Below are positions 25,841 to 34,629 of a stretch of 58,173 nt of DNA, one piece after another (the stretch's first letter is position 1; every line of letters starts with the position of its first letter). The stretch comes from Lachnospiraceae bacterium MD335 (GTDB taxonomy: Bacteria > Bacillota > Clostridia > Lachnospirales > Lachnospiraceae). Under the pieces are notes generated by a model, which worked only from the letters and a program-made list of their open reading frames with translations, had not been told where the DNA came from and did not search any database. The position numbers and the translations under genes were made by a program. The stretch spans positions 516,437 to 574,609 of the forward strand of contig KE159629.1 in assembly GCA_000403335.2 (NCBI GenBank), written 5' to 3'.

Positions 25841-26143
25841 AAAAAATCCCTTACAGAAATCACTCTGCAAGGGACGAATAAACCGCGGTACCACCCAAAT
25901 TTCCATATGCAAATCCCATATGGACACTCTGATATACTTAACGCGTCACTCACGTCTTTTCCTACAGCCGTTAACAGTCACAAACTCCTGACAACAGTTT
26001 CAAAAAAGCAGCTCCGGTGGGAAATTCGTCATCCTATCTGAACTTGGGAGGCTTTCAGCCGGTGACCTCCGTTCTCTGAAAGAAAATAGAATGCTACTTT
26101 GCACCTTCATCGCATTTCATTTTTATATGATTTAAAATACCTA
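25841..26143 (-). promoter_or_regulatory. T-box riboswitch leader of pheST
   Basis: The - strand carries the conserved T-box sequence GGGTGGTACCGCGGTT (25881-25896) followed by the terminator stem TCCCTTGCAGA / TCTGTAAGGGA and TTTTTT (25841-25874). Upstream are an AGAGAAC / GGAGG stem I region and GACGAATTTCCCACC, whose TTC is the likely Phe specifier codon. The uncharged tRNA-Phe should stabilise the antiterminator. A Gly-rich linker of about 100 nt lies between stem I and the T-box bulge. Confidence 0.92.
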
Positions 26144-26149
26144 AAAATA

Positions 26150-26178
26150 ATCATATGACAAGTATCAGGAAAAGTCAA
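26150..26178 (-). promoter_or_regulatory. Promoter of the pheST leader
   Basis: On the - strand TTGACT, 17-nt spacer, TATGAT, just upstream of the T-box leader. Confidence 0.65.
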
Positions 26179-26188
26179 GAACGAATTT

Positions 26189-27034
26189 TTAAAAATAATC
26201 CTCCAAATACCCCTGCGCAATCCACTTATTCACAAGCGCCCCGCAGAAAAAAATATACATACAGAAATACAGCCAAATCATCACGATAATAATGGTCGTC
26301 AGACTTCCGTACATTGAAAACCCGCCAAAATAATCCACATAAATTGAAAATCCAAACGAATACAGCGTCCAAAAAACAGACGTAAAAACCGCTCCCGGAT
26401 AATGCTCCTTCCATGTAAGTTCATTGTTCGGCAAAATACTGTACATCGTGCAGAACACAACGGAAATCATCGCTGCCACCAAAATATGGCGCAGCCCGCC
26501 TACTGCCTGCCAAAGCTCTGACGTAATCCCTCCGTCCCGAATCAGCCATTTGGCAATCGTATTTCCAAACACAAGCAGACCAATTGACAATAAAATAGCA
26601 ATTAATAAAAACAACGTATAAATTGCCGCCTTTAGCCGCAGCAAAATATAATTGCGCGACTCATCAATCTCATAAATATGATTCAAGCCCCGTATCAGCG
26701 CAAGCACACCCTTTGACGCCGACCAAACAGCAACCACCGCAGAAACTGACAGAAGTGTCATATTATTGCCGTGATAACTGTCGATAATTCCCATAAGAAA
26801 GCTGTATACCCGTTCCGGAATAACTGCCTGCGAAATCGTAACCATATCTTTTTTTGCCATCGCGTCATGCGGGATTAAACCACTCACAATCATAATCATC
26901 GGAATAATGGAAAGAAATAAAAAGAACGCAGCCCCCGAGGCGTAGGTTGCGACCTCCGCCTCCTGAATGGATCTGCGTATGTCTTTTTGCAGTCTGTATA
27001 TTTTTGAACAAAAGCTTACTTTATAAGTTCTCAT
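26189..27034 (-). CDS. YihY/BrkB-family inner membrane protein
   Basis: 281 residues with six predicted membrane helices. The N-terminal segment AEVATYASGAAFFLFLSIIPM and NNELTWKEHYPGAVFTSVFWTLYS (read in parts) are family marks. Function not settled; once named ribonuclease BN in error. Follows the SpoIID-like gene by 31 bp. Typical length. Confidence 0.92.
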   Translation of the reverse strand: MRTYKVSFCSKIYRLQKDIRRSIQEAEVATYASGAAFFLFLSIIPMIMIVSGLIPHDAMAKKDMVTISQAVIPERVYSFLMGIIDSYHGNNMTLLSVSAVVAVWSASKGVLALIRGLNHIYEIDESRNYILLRLKAAIYTLFLLIAILLSIGLLVFGNTIAKWLIRDGGITSELWQAVGGLRHILVAAMISVVFCTMYSILPNNELTWKEHYPGAVFTSVFWTLYSFGFSIYVDYFGGFSMYGSLTTIIIVMIWLYFCMYIFFCGALVNKWIAQGYLEDYF

Positions 27035-27065
27035 AGCCTGCGCCCCTTTTTGTTCCGTGCACTTA

Positions 27066-28673
27066 TTATAAATCGTCCACGGACTTTATGGCTCCGTTAT
27101 AATAATATGCCAGTATTTCATAAGCTGTGAATCCTTGATTCGCCAAACACTTTGCACCGTTTTGCGACATGCCGCAGCCATGACCGAGTCCCGCGCCGTG
27201 TATCACGATTCCCTTCAAAGTATCCCCACTTTCCGCATTCTTATCATCACCGGTATTGCCATATCGTTTTTCGATGTAAAAATAAGCGCTGGCAAGCACA
27301 TCTCCCATAGTATACTGCGCGCCGTCCTTTTTGACAAGCGTATCGCCCGCCATGCCGAGCGCCTGCCGGATTGTGTGCTGTGTCTTCACACTAATCATAA
27401 AGTTCGGCGTCTTTATCAGCAGCCCCGTCACAAGACCGCTCTTCTCACGATTTAAAATCCGGATATCCTCAATCATCCCCTCCTCTAAAAGCTTTTCCTT
27501 TGACAGGTATTGGGACCGGATGCGCACCTTCTGCGGCTGAAGCTTTGAAAGGTCATATAAATGCTTTAAAAATTTCCTGCATGCCTCTCCTTCCAAACTT
27601 TTATCATACTGCCATCGGTACCACGCCTCCCCAAACTCCGCATCCGACGGATTTCCATTGTCAATAAAATTCTGGTAGGCATCCTCCCCCTTGGCATTGT
27701 TTTTTGCAAACAGCTCCTCTCCGGTCTCAAACAAATATTCGTCTGCCAAAGTCTGTTGCTCGCTCCATACCCGCGCACCCCCGTTATATCCGCCTGATGT
27801 TGAATAATAAAAGCTCTCAATCACTTCACTCTCATATGTAAGGATCTCATTTTTTGTCTCATTGACTGCCAAGACCGCCTCCGCAGTTTCTTCTATGTTT
27901 TTGTATACCTGAAACGAAGTGCTGTCGTCCACATTTGCCCGCCACTGCGGATACGCATAGCTCTTTTTGTGAAAATAAGTATAGGTACGGGCGCTGATTG
28001 CCTGTGCCTTTAGCGCCTCCGGCGGATAAGAAGACGGCATTTCGCTTGGCACGACACCATACAGATATTCTTCCACATTCAGTTCATTGACCAAAACAAT
28101 TCCTTCACTTGTGTCATAACATTCCAATACGCCTCTGTACGAAACCGGCGCGTTTCGTTTTAAATTGACAATCCGGACGGTACCTTGGTTTTTTCCGGTA
28201 ATTTTAACCGGTTCAGAAGCATTCGCAAAGCTCGATTTATCAAGCACATATTCCTCGCCTCCTGCACATTCCTTTACCGTTTCTCCATACTCCACAATCA
28301 GCCCATTATCACATATGACCTTGAGTTCCCCATGATAGATTCCCTGAAACCCGTTTGTTTTGATTAAGACCCTGATTGTGTCGGAAAGCGCGTCCGTTCT
28401 GCTGATTTCCTCTGTTTGCGCAGTCTCTCCTTCCCGCTCTTTAACTGCCTCTTTCGGCTTTACCGTATCGTCCTCTTCAACACGCTCCTGTTCTTTCTTA
28501 TCCTGCGTCGAAACATTGCACCAATAAATTCCCGCTGCCAAAATCAACCACAGAAATACCGTTATCAGTTTTTTGAGTAAAATTTTTCCGCGTCTGTTTT
28601 CCTGAATCGCCTTATACCTCCACACTGATGATTTCATACGAAAAAGCAGCCCGCTAAGGCTGCTTTTTGTCAT
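27066..28673 (-). CDS. SpoIID/LytB-type amidase-enhancer protein
   Basis: Up to 535 residues. One membrane helix near the N-terminus (KLITVFLWLILAAGIYW), a charged linker, and a SpoIID core with YGVVPSEMPSSYPPEALKAQ, SARTYTYFH, STSGGYNGG and the end HGAGLGHGCGMSQNGA. SpoIID is a lytic transglycosylase that thins peptidoglycan during engulfment; vegetative homologues exist. The start is unsure: the ATG at 28673 has GGGGA 8 nt upstream, but its first codons lie in the hairpin at 28641-28668; the ATG at 28637 is after the hairpin but lacks a site. Confidence 0.85.
   Translation of the reverse strand: MTKSSLSGLLFRMKSSVWRYKAIQENRRGKILLKKLITVFLWLILAAGIYWCNVSTQDKKEQERVEEDDTVKPKEAVKEREGETAQTEEISRTDALSDTIRVLIKTNGFQGIYHGELKVICDNGLIVEYGETVKECAGGEEYVLDKSSFANASEPVKITGKNQGTVRIVNLKRNAPVSYRGVLECYDTSEGIVLVNELNVEEYLYGVVPSEMPSSYPPEALKAQAISARTYTYFHKKSYAYPQWRANVDDSTSFQVYKNIEETAEAVLAVNETKNEILTYESEVIESFYYSTSGGYNGGARVWSEQQTLADEYLFETGEELFAKNNAKGEDAYQNFIDNGNPSDAEFGEAWYRWQYDKSLEGEACRKFLKHLYDLSKLQPQKVRIRSQYLSKEKLLEEGMIEDIRILNREKSGLVTGLLIKTPNFMISVKTQHTIRQALGMAGDTLVKKDGAQYTMGDVLASAYFYIEKRYGNTGDDKNAESGDTLKGIVIHGAGLGHGCGMSQNGAKCLANQGFTAYEILAYYYNGAIKSVDDL
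28641..28668 (-). terminator. Terminator hairpin after the 6S RNA, at the start of the SpoIID-like gene
   Basis: Perfect 11-bp stem AAAAAGCAGCC / GGCTGCTTTTT with 6-nt loop. The T run is part of the stem. It sits inside the first codons of the longest SpoIID-like frame. Confidence 0.7.
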
Positions 28674-28679
28674 TTGTAT

Positions 28680-28856
28680 ATCCCCAAAATGCCGGCTCCT
28701 GTATTTTGACTCCTAGCCAATGCTAGGTGGGCGACCGCAACCATCTCGCTGCCTTCCCCTGACCAAAATGGGGGGCTTGACATTAATCAGGCAATATAGG
28801 AATCCCGTTTAAAGTGATGTAGGTTCAAAATAGCAAGAGTTATCGCACATTTCAGA
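28680..28856 (-). ncRNA. ssrS: 6S RNA (Firmicute type)
   Basis: About 175 nt on the - strand after a TATAAT at 28860-28865. The ends pair (CTGAAATGT with GCATTTTGG). Inside, TATTTTGA pairs with TCAAAATA, TCCTA with TAGGA, and GCCCC with GGGG, forming a long rod with a large one-sided bubble ACCTACATCACTTTAAACGG. The segment CTATTTTGAACCTAC resembles the product-RNA template of Bacillus subtilis 6S-1 as I remember it. 6S RNA binds RNA polymerase holoenzyme in stationary phase. Call rests on fold and recalled sequence, not a covariance search. Confidence 0.68.
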
Positions 28857-28859
28857 TTA

Positions 28860-28885
28860 ATTATAGTATACCCTATCACTGTCAA
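28860..28885 (-). promoter_or_regulatory. Promoter of the 6S RNA
   Basis: On the - strand TTGACA and TATAAT, both consensus, but only 14 nt apart; an extended -10-like TATAC precedes the TATAAT. Confidence 0.5.
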
Positions 28886-29004
28886 AATATCAATATACAA
28901 CACTTCCACATCTTTACTAATATTTGGATTTAAATTTTTGCAGTTTTACATATGGATATTTCCCGAAAAGACCGCATAAAATGCATTGCACGCTATTTTC
29001 ACAA

Positions 29005-31593
29005 TTATTTTTCATTTTCTTGCTGAACTTCGTTGTTCTCCTCACGCTGCCTTAACAATTCTTCTGCACCTTCCTGAAGCTTAAAGTTGAGTCTGACCTT
29101 AAATAAATCGCCGTCCACCGTAATCTCCATGCTGCCGCCCATTAAATCCACAAGGCTTTTTGCAATCGAAAGTCCAAGTCCGTGACCTTCCGTATTTCTC
29201 GAACTGTCACCCCGGATAAAACGCTCCAAAAGCTCGTCGCCGTTAATATTAAGCTGATACTTCGAAATGTTTCTGAAGGTAATCGTAACTACATCATTTT
29301 CTTTCTCAAGGTTTACATAAACTCTCGATGACGGCTGCGCATACTTGCAGATATTGCTCATCAGGTTATCTACCACACGCCACAAATGCCTGCCGTCCGC
29401 TGAAATATAAATCGGCTTCTCCGGTTTTTTCACAATCAGCTCCAATCCTGAAAGCAAAAGCTTTTCCTCAAATTCACCGACTGTCTGAGTCAAAAATACG
29501 CCCGCCTCAAGGAGTTCATTTCCAACCTCAATGTTTCCTGTCGAAGCCTTCGACGCTTCCACCAAATCCTCAATCAGCTTTTTCAGTTTCGAAGACTGCC
29601 GCTCCAACACGTCAAGATACTCCTCCGCCTTCTCATTATGCAGCTCCTCTTTCTCAAGCAAATCCACATAGTTAATAATCGATGTCAAGGGTGTCTTAAT
29701 ATCATGCGAAACATTCGTAATCAGCTCTGTCTTAAAGCGCTCGCTCTTCATTCGTTCATCCACCGCCTTCGACAGTCCGTCGCCAATTTTATTTAAATTC
29801 TCACCGTGCTCCTTACAGCCCCAATACATCTTTTCCGTCGGCACCTTATAGCTTAAATCCCCATCTGCCATTTTTTTTGCCGCCTTTTGCAGCTCGTTCA
29901 TCTGAATCACCAAATACATTGCCGCCATACTCAGTAAAACCGTTTCCGCAAACCATAAAAGAAGCAGCATACCGTCGCCAACCGCCAAAAGAATAAATCC
30001 CTCCGCAAACGTCTTGACCATCAAAAATAACAGCAATTTCCAAAGCAGACCAATATTGCGAAACACCTTAAAGAACGCATTTCTGAAAATGCTCCATATT
30101 TTATAGCAGAGCGAATTTCTCCACCATTTCCCATACTTAATCCGCACGCAGCAGCTAAGCACATACCACAGCGCAATTGCACATATTAGGACAGCCGTGC
30201 TAAGCGCAAACGGAATAAGCACTTCGATTGAATCCCGAAACTCCCTGCTTGTCATCTGCATATAGAGAATGCTTATCAGTATTATCTCCGCAAAGAATGC
30301 CGCAGCCGAGACAATCTCTAACGGCAGTCTGTCAAACCACGTAAGCACAATGCCTTCCCTGTCTTTACGGTACCCGCAGGCATATGCAAGGAAAATAAAT
30401 GACACAAGTGTCATAATTGCAAACGAAACTGCCATAGTACACGCATTTCTTCCATACATATCAAACAAATCTGCCACCCATGCAGAAGCATAATACCTGC
30501 TGTTTCGCGTTATCAATGTGCTGTCGTCCGGTATCAGGGACGCAACCCAGTAAAACGCAGTCTCCTCTTCCTGTGCAACGTGAAGCGTATAATAATCATC
30601 AAGGTAATACCCCGGCGCCGTATCTAAATCAATAAACGCCGATTTCGCAATCCGTTTGGAATCAATAGCAATAAGTTCTTCCCCGGCAATTTCCCTGACC
30701 TGGTCAAGCAGCAGTCCGCTCCACTGGTCATAACTTAAGACGCTTCTGTTTAATGCCGCAAAATCAACATACTGCTGCGTTTCGTCTCCTTTAAGAAGCC
30801 GGTCAACCTTATCCTCCACAGCCGTTGCATTCCATTCCCTGGCTGTCCCTTCCGCAACCCATTCTTCATCTTCTTCATACACGATACCATATTCATTATT
30901 ATAATAACTCAGTTTATACTTTCCCACTTCGTAATCATAAACGTAATTATATTCGTTCACAATCCCGAAATCATTTTCATAATACATCGTCACTTCCCGC
31001 ACGGGGTAATATTTCTCATCGGAGCGGTAATAAAAAATCCCCTGCTCTGCGTCAAAGCATACCGCATCTGCGTACTGGCTGCTCCAAACAAACCCGTCCT
31101 GCTCCTCCAAATGCGACGAACTGCTTTGCAAGCCCGACAAGTCCTCCCAGTCTTCAACATACCCGTACGAGCGCCCCTCCCGTCCATCGTTTGCCAAATC
31201 CCTGATTTGATACAAAAAAACCTTATTTTTATCCAAGCCCTTTAATTCGTCGTCTGTCATATTCGTGTCCATGTAAAGCGTTTTGTCCTGGAAATCCACC
31301 TTCGCAAGGTCGTCTGCCTGAAAAATCCCGTACCGAAATCCCTCCTCGGCAAGATATTTTTGATTATGGCGATTTTTCATATTCAGAAACGCATCCATCG
31401 AATACGACGCATTGACGTTTCGGTATTCTTCCGCCAATATTTCATCACGCGTCATGTTATAGTATCCGCACTCAATACCCGCAATGGTTAAATATCCAAA
31501 TGCCGCCGTACCGAGCGCACCACCGATACATAACACCCACGCAATCATCTTTGCAATGACCGAACCCCTGATTTTATTCATTTTTATAGTCAT
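29005..31593 (-). CDS. Large membrane sensor histidine kinase
   Basis: 862 residues. N-terminal helix (about 13-37), a 340-residue extracytoplasmic domain rich in Tyr/Asp/Glu, then four to five further helices between about 390 and 550, a HAMP-like segment, the phosphorylation box TNVSHDIKTPLTSIINYVD, the N-box VVDNLMSNICKYA and GHGLGLSIAKSL. Partner of the regulator 56 bp upstream. The multi-helix architecture is that of Firmicute kinases next to VanR-like regulators. Start is ambiguous: the ATG at 31593 touches AAAGGAG, another lies four codons on. The palindrome ATGACACAAGTGTCAT is in the coding sequence at 30399. Confidence 0.93.
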   Translation of the reverse strand: MTIKMNKIRGSVIAKMIAWVLCIGGALGTAAFGYLTIAGIECGYYNMTRDEILAEEYRNVNASYSMDAFLNMKNRHNQKYLAEEGFRYGIFQADDLAKVDFQDKTLYMDTNMTDDELKGLDKNKVFLYQIRDLANDGREGRSYGYVEDWEDLSGLQSSSSHLEEQDGFVWSSQYADAVCFDAEQGIFYYRSDEKYYPVREVTMYYENDFGIVNEYNYVYDYEVGKYKLSYYNNEYGIVYEEDEEWVAEGTAREWNATAVEDKVDRLLKGDETQQYVDFAALNRSVLSYDQWSGLLLDQVREIAGEELIAIDSKRIAKSAFIDLDTAPGYYLDDYYTLHVAQEEETAFYWVASLIPDDSTLITRNSRYYASAWVADLFDMYGRNACTMAVSFAIMTLVSFIFLAYACGYRKDREGIVLTWFDRLPLEIVSAAAFFAEIILISILYMQMTSREFRDSIEVLIPFALSTAVLICAIALWYVLSCCVRIKYGKWWRNSLCYKIWSIFRNAFFKVFRNIGLLWKLLLFLMVKTFAEGFILLAVGDGMLLLLWFAETVLLSMAAMYLVIQMNELQKAAKKMADGDLSYKVPTEKMYWGCKEHGENLNKIGDGLSKAVDERMKSERFKTELITNVSHDIKTPLTSIINYVDLLEKEELHNEKAEEYLDVLERQSSKLKKLIEDLVEASKASTGNIEVGNELLEAGVFLTQTVGEFEEKLLLSGLELIVKKPEKPIYISADGRHLWRVVDNLMSNICKYAQPSSRVYVNLEKENDVVTITFRNISKYQLNINGDELLERFIRGDSSRNTEGHGLGLSIAKSLVDLMGGSMEITVDGDLFKVRLNFKLQEGAEELLRQREENNEVQQENEK
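30399..30414. repeat. Palindrome ATGACAC-AA-GTGTCAT inside the kinase gene
   Basis: Exact copy of the site at 24633, here encoding part of a membrane helix (IMTLVSF). Confidence 0.7.
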
Positions 31594-31649
31594 ACTCCTT
31601 TCCCAGTCTGCAAGTTTATGTTCTCACTGTCCCTGTTTACCCGTTTTCG

Positions 31650-32345
31650 TCACGGAATGATTTTATATCCGCGTCCCCACACCGCCTTTAAATACCGCGG
31701 CTCCGCCGGATTATATTCCAGTTTTTCCCGCAAATGCCGGATATGTACCGCTACCGTGTTCTCCGTACCGTAGGGATTGTCATGCCACACGGCGGCATAA
31801 ATCTGTGAGGGCGAATAGACCTTTCCCGGATTTTCCATCAAAAGCTTTAAAATGTCATACTCCGTCGGTGTCAGCGCCACAAGCTCCCCGTCCAAAGTCA
31901 CTTCCTTCATGCTGTCGTCCAGTTCGATTCCGCCAATGACAAGCATCTCCTCACCGCCCGCCTGTTGTATCGCACCGCCAAGCTGCATATATCTTCTAAG
32001 CTGTGATTTCACCCGCGCCTGCAGTTCCACCGGATTAAACGGCTTTGTCACGTAATCGTCCGCACCGATATTTAACCCCAAAACCTTATCTGTATCCTCG
32101 CTCTTTGCCGTCAGCATAATCACCGGCACGTTGCTTTTTTCCCGCAGCTTTACCATCGCCGTAATTCCGTCCATCACGGGCATCATCACATCCATCAGTA
32201 CCAGGTGAATGTCCTTTTTTTCAATCAGCGCAAGCGCCTCCTCACCGTTGTACGCCTCGTATACCTTATAGCCCTCGCTTGTCAGATAAATTCTTAATGC
32301 CGATACAATATCCCGTTCATCATCACATACTAGTATGTTGTACAT
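31650..32345 (-). CDS. OmpR-family response regulator
   Basis: 231 residues from the ATG at 32345; the longer frame runs through a hairpin repeat and is not credible. Receiver CDDERDIVSALRIYL, LVLMDVMMPVMDG, MLTAKSED, TKPFNP; winged helix ends HIRHLREKLEY...LKAVWGRGYKIIP. Close in style to VanR/RegX-like regulators. First gene of the pair with the 862-residue kinase. Confidence 0.95.
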   Translation of the reverse strand: MYNILVCDDERDIVSALRIYLTSEGYKVYEAYNGEEALALIEKKDIHLVLMDVMMPVMDGITAMVKLREKSNVPVIMLTAKSEDTDKVLGLNIGADDYVTKPFNPVELQARVKSQLRRYMQLGGAIQQAGGEEMLVIGGIELDDSMKEVTLDGELVALTPTEYDILKLLMENPGKVYSPSQIYAAVWHDNPYGTENTVAVHIRHLREKLEYNPAEPRYLKAVWGRGYKIIP

Positions 32346-32359
32346 CTTAATCCCTTGCT

Positions 32360-32427
32360 CCTTTTCGAAATCTGCGAATTTGTGCTTAAAGCACAAACTT
32401 GCCATGTAAAAATTCATTTTCACATTC
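32360..32427 (-). repeat. Dispersed hairpin repeat, copy B
   Basis: Upstream of the regulator gene. Hairpin TTTGTGCTT / AAGCACAAA, with the same flanks as copy A (24660-24724). A half copy (TAAACTTGCAGACT then GGAAAGGAGTATG on the - strand) precedes the kinase gene at 31590-31625. Confidence 0.5.
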
Positions 32428-32529
32428 CCATTTCGTTCTATTTTTGTAATTACTCTGTTAGTATAAACTATTTTGTTTTAAGTTCCAACTGGGGAAATGT
32501 TTAAGATTTTTTTAACATCCTAAAAAAGA

Positions 32530-32665
32530 CATAAAAAAGAGTCCGGCTCGCTGGACTCTCGCGCCGGAGCGCGGTTGCTTTAGCAACCATATTCCTTAGC
32601 GCGGAGTGCGCATCCCCCGGAGGGTTTTTTACTTTATAGGACGTAATTTCCTATAAAGTAAAAAA
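32530..32665. repeat. Intergenic cluster of palindromes, dispersed element copy 1
   Basis: Four hairpins in a row: AGAGTCC/GGACTCT (32538-32559), GGTTGC/GCAACC (32573-32588), GCGC-rich GCGCGGAGTGCGC, and a perfect 16-bp stem TTTTTTACTTTATAGG / CCTATAAAGTAAAAAA (32625-32665). The right arm with its flank AATTTCCTATAAAGTAAAA recurs at 53101-53119. No frame of note. It resembles a REP/MITE-like non-coding repeat. Confidence 0.65.
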
Positions 32666-32693
32666 AGGCGCACCCTCTTGGAATACGCCTTCT
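32660..32693 (-). terminator. Terminator of pckA
   Basis: On the - strand AAGGCG...CGCCTT with inner ATTCC/GGGT pairing, followed by TTTTTTT. Confidence 0.65.
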
Positions 32694-32726
32694 TCATCTA
32701 AATCAAATTTAATTCCATGCCAATAA

Positions 32727-34442
32727 TTAGCACTGCTCAACAAGCTTTTTCAATGCAGCAAGCGCCTCATCCGGAAGCTTATCATAGCCCTCCTTCTTTG
32801 TCGCAAAGCCTTCCACTGCGTCAACACGGTTCTGCATAGCTGCCTTTAATGCATCTGTGTATGCCTTATCGCCCATGTTCGGCTTGAAGTCTGCTGTCTT
32901 GCCTGACCAGTCATACATAATCTCGATGTCGTCAAAGTTGCCCCATTTCTCGAAGTTTGCCTTTCCTTCAACGATTGTCTCTAAGATACCTAATGTATCG
33001 GCAGGCTTAACCTTTGTGCCCATGAAATCGCCTGTATTTACGATATAGCAGTCTACATTCTTCTCCTCAACAAGCTTCTTAAACTTCTCGTAGTCATTTA
33101 CAAGAGGATATGTTCTGAACGGATTAGCATAAGGAACGATTCTTAATGCGTTCAAATCTGTACCTGCCGCAACACGCTCTGCCGTAGAAGTCTTTGTTGC
33201 AAGTGTTGCACCCATAACAGATGCAAGCGCTGCACCCTTTAACTTCACTACAGGAGGAATGGTCGGGTCTTTCATAATCCAAAAGATTGCGTTTACAGGA
33301 GCGTCAATCTTGTCTACACGGTTCGGAGACCATAATTTAGACTTGATTGCACGGCCGTTACCGTTTCTGATGTCCTCCGTAACAAGCTGAATCTTTCCAT
33401 CCTCGTCAATTGTAGCCGAGCAGTTCTGAGCTGACAGCAAATACTCATTATCAGGACATCCTGTCGGATAATCCGCTGTCTTATCAAAATACGTAGGCTC
33501 AAGAGCGATTGATGCACAAGTATCTGTATTGATGATAAACGCATCATCGTGAAGAACCTTAATGCCGCCAAAGGCGTCATACTTTCCGGCATGCTTTGCA
33601 TGTGTCAGTGTTGACTTACCTGATCCTGAAAGTCCGTATACGGATGCAACGAACTTCTTGCCGCCTTCAAGAGAATATTCCTTCTGTCCGCCGTGGCATG
33701 ATGCATAACCGTTTCTGTTTGCAAGCGCCCAAGCCATTGTAAGCGTACCCTTCTTGTGCTCTCCGAAGTATCTCATACCAAGAATTGCAGCGCAGTTCTC
33801 GTTTGTATCAAAATAGCAAAGTGTAAGCGGATCGCTCAGGCAGCTGTAATCCACATCAGGAGCGTCATGCGGAGCCCACTGCGGATCCGAGAAAATATAA
33901 ATATCCGGCTCGTTTCCGTCTGCGATCGGCTTTGAATTCTTGTACATTTTTACGTACTCATCTGACATATACTGGAAGTTGAGCATCCAGTTGTAGAGAA
34001 TATTCTCCTCGCCTTCCGGAATCAAAAGATGTGCCTTTGCCATAAACTCCGGATCAAGACCGATAAAGCACTCTGCATGATACATTGTCTTCCATCTTGT
34101 CTCATAAACGGCATCCATTACAACCTTATCAAGCTTTGCATTGTCTACACCCGGCTCGCCCTTGATACGGCGTGCTGCTGCGTAACGTCCCGTAACCGCA
34201 CCGTCGTTGAACAAAAGAACTCTTGAATCCTTCTCAAGACCGAATGTCTCACCGTCTTTAATCTTCATGTCTGTAACAACTGTTCCCGGTGAGTTCTTTG
34301 CCAACTCATAGGCTTCCTTTAAAGTATTAACCTTTACGACATTATTTCCGTAGAACGCTGCCTCAATGATAGAACGTGTCTTGGAAAATCCTACCTTACC
34401 GGCACCAATCTCAGAAATGGGATAATACGCTTTTGTTGACAT
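32727..34442 (-). CDS. pckA: Phosphoenolpyruvate carboxykinase (ATP)
   Basis: 571 residues. P-loop GLSGSGKSTLTH, the kinase-2 motif LHDDAFIIN, and FIGLDPEFMAKAHL, TGRYAAARRIKGEPG toward the N-terminus. Interconverts oxaloacetate + ATP and PEP + CO2 + ADP; in fermenting anaerobes it often runs in the carboxylating direction. A little longer than the 530-540 residue E. coli form, as in other Clostridia. Good promoter and AAGGAGG ribosome site. Confidence 0.96.
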   Translation of the reverse strand: MSTKAYYPISEIGAGKVGFSKTRSIIEAAFYGNNVVKVNTLKEAYELAKNSPGTVVTDMKIKDGETFGLEKDSRVLLFNDGAVTGRYAAARRIKGEPGVDNAKLDKVVMDAVYETRWKTMYHAECFIGLDPEFMAKAHLLIPEGEENILYNWMLNFQYMSDEYVKMYKNSKPIADGNEPDIYIFSDPQWAPHDAPDVDYSCLSDPLTLCYFDTNENCAAILGMRYFGEHKKGTLTMAWALANRNGYASCHGGQKEYSLEGGKKFVASVYGLSGSGKSTLTHAKHAGKYDAFGGIKVLHDDAFIINTDTCASIALEPTYFDKTADYPTGCPDNEYLLSAQNCSATIDEDGKIQLVTEDIRNGNGRAIKSKLWSPNRVDKIDAPVNAIFWIMKDPTIPPVVKLKGAALASVMGATLATKTSTAERVAAGTDLNALRIVPYANPFRTYPLVNDYEKFKKLVEEKNVDCYIVNTGDFMGTKVKPADTLGILETIVEGKANFEKWGNFDDIEIMYDWSGKTADFKPNMGDKAYTDALKAAMQNRVDAVEGFATKKEGYDKLPDEALAALKKLVEQC

Positions 34443-34487
34443 ATAAAATCCTCCTTAGAATTAATATTTTTGTAATTTACACTTCTG

Positions 34488-34516
34488 ATTATCTCAAATG
34501 CTTTATCAAAAGTCAA
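34488..34516 (-). promoter_or_regulatory. Promoter of pckA
   Basis: On the - strand TTGACT, 17-nt spacer, GATAAT. Confidence 0.65.
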
Positions 34517-34567
34517 TAAAATAAACATAAACTTCTAACATAATTTTGTAACAGTTCCCACACTGCC

Positions 34568-34588
34568 AAAAACCGCGGAAAGTCCGCC
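34568..34588 (-). terminator. Terminator of the aminopeptidase operon
   Basis: On the - strand GGCGGA CTT TCCGC then GGTTTTT, 40 bp after the aminopeptidase stop. Confidence 0.5.
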
Positions 34589-34629
34589 AAATACAAAGCA
34601 AAACCTCCGCTTTATATCAGACCATAATG

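Noticed and set aside
32530-32670. CRISPR-like array
   Set aside because: The hairpins are different from one another and there is no repeat-spacer periodicity.
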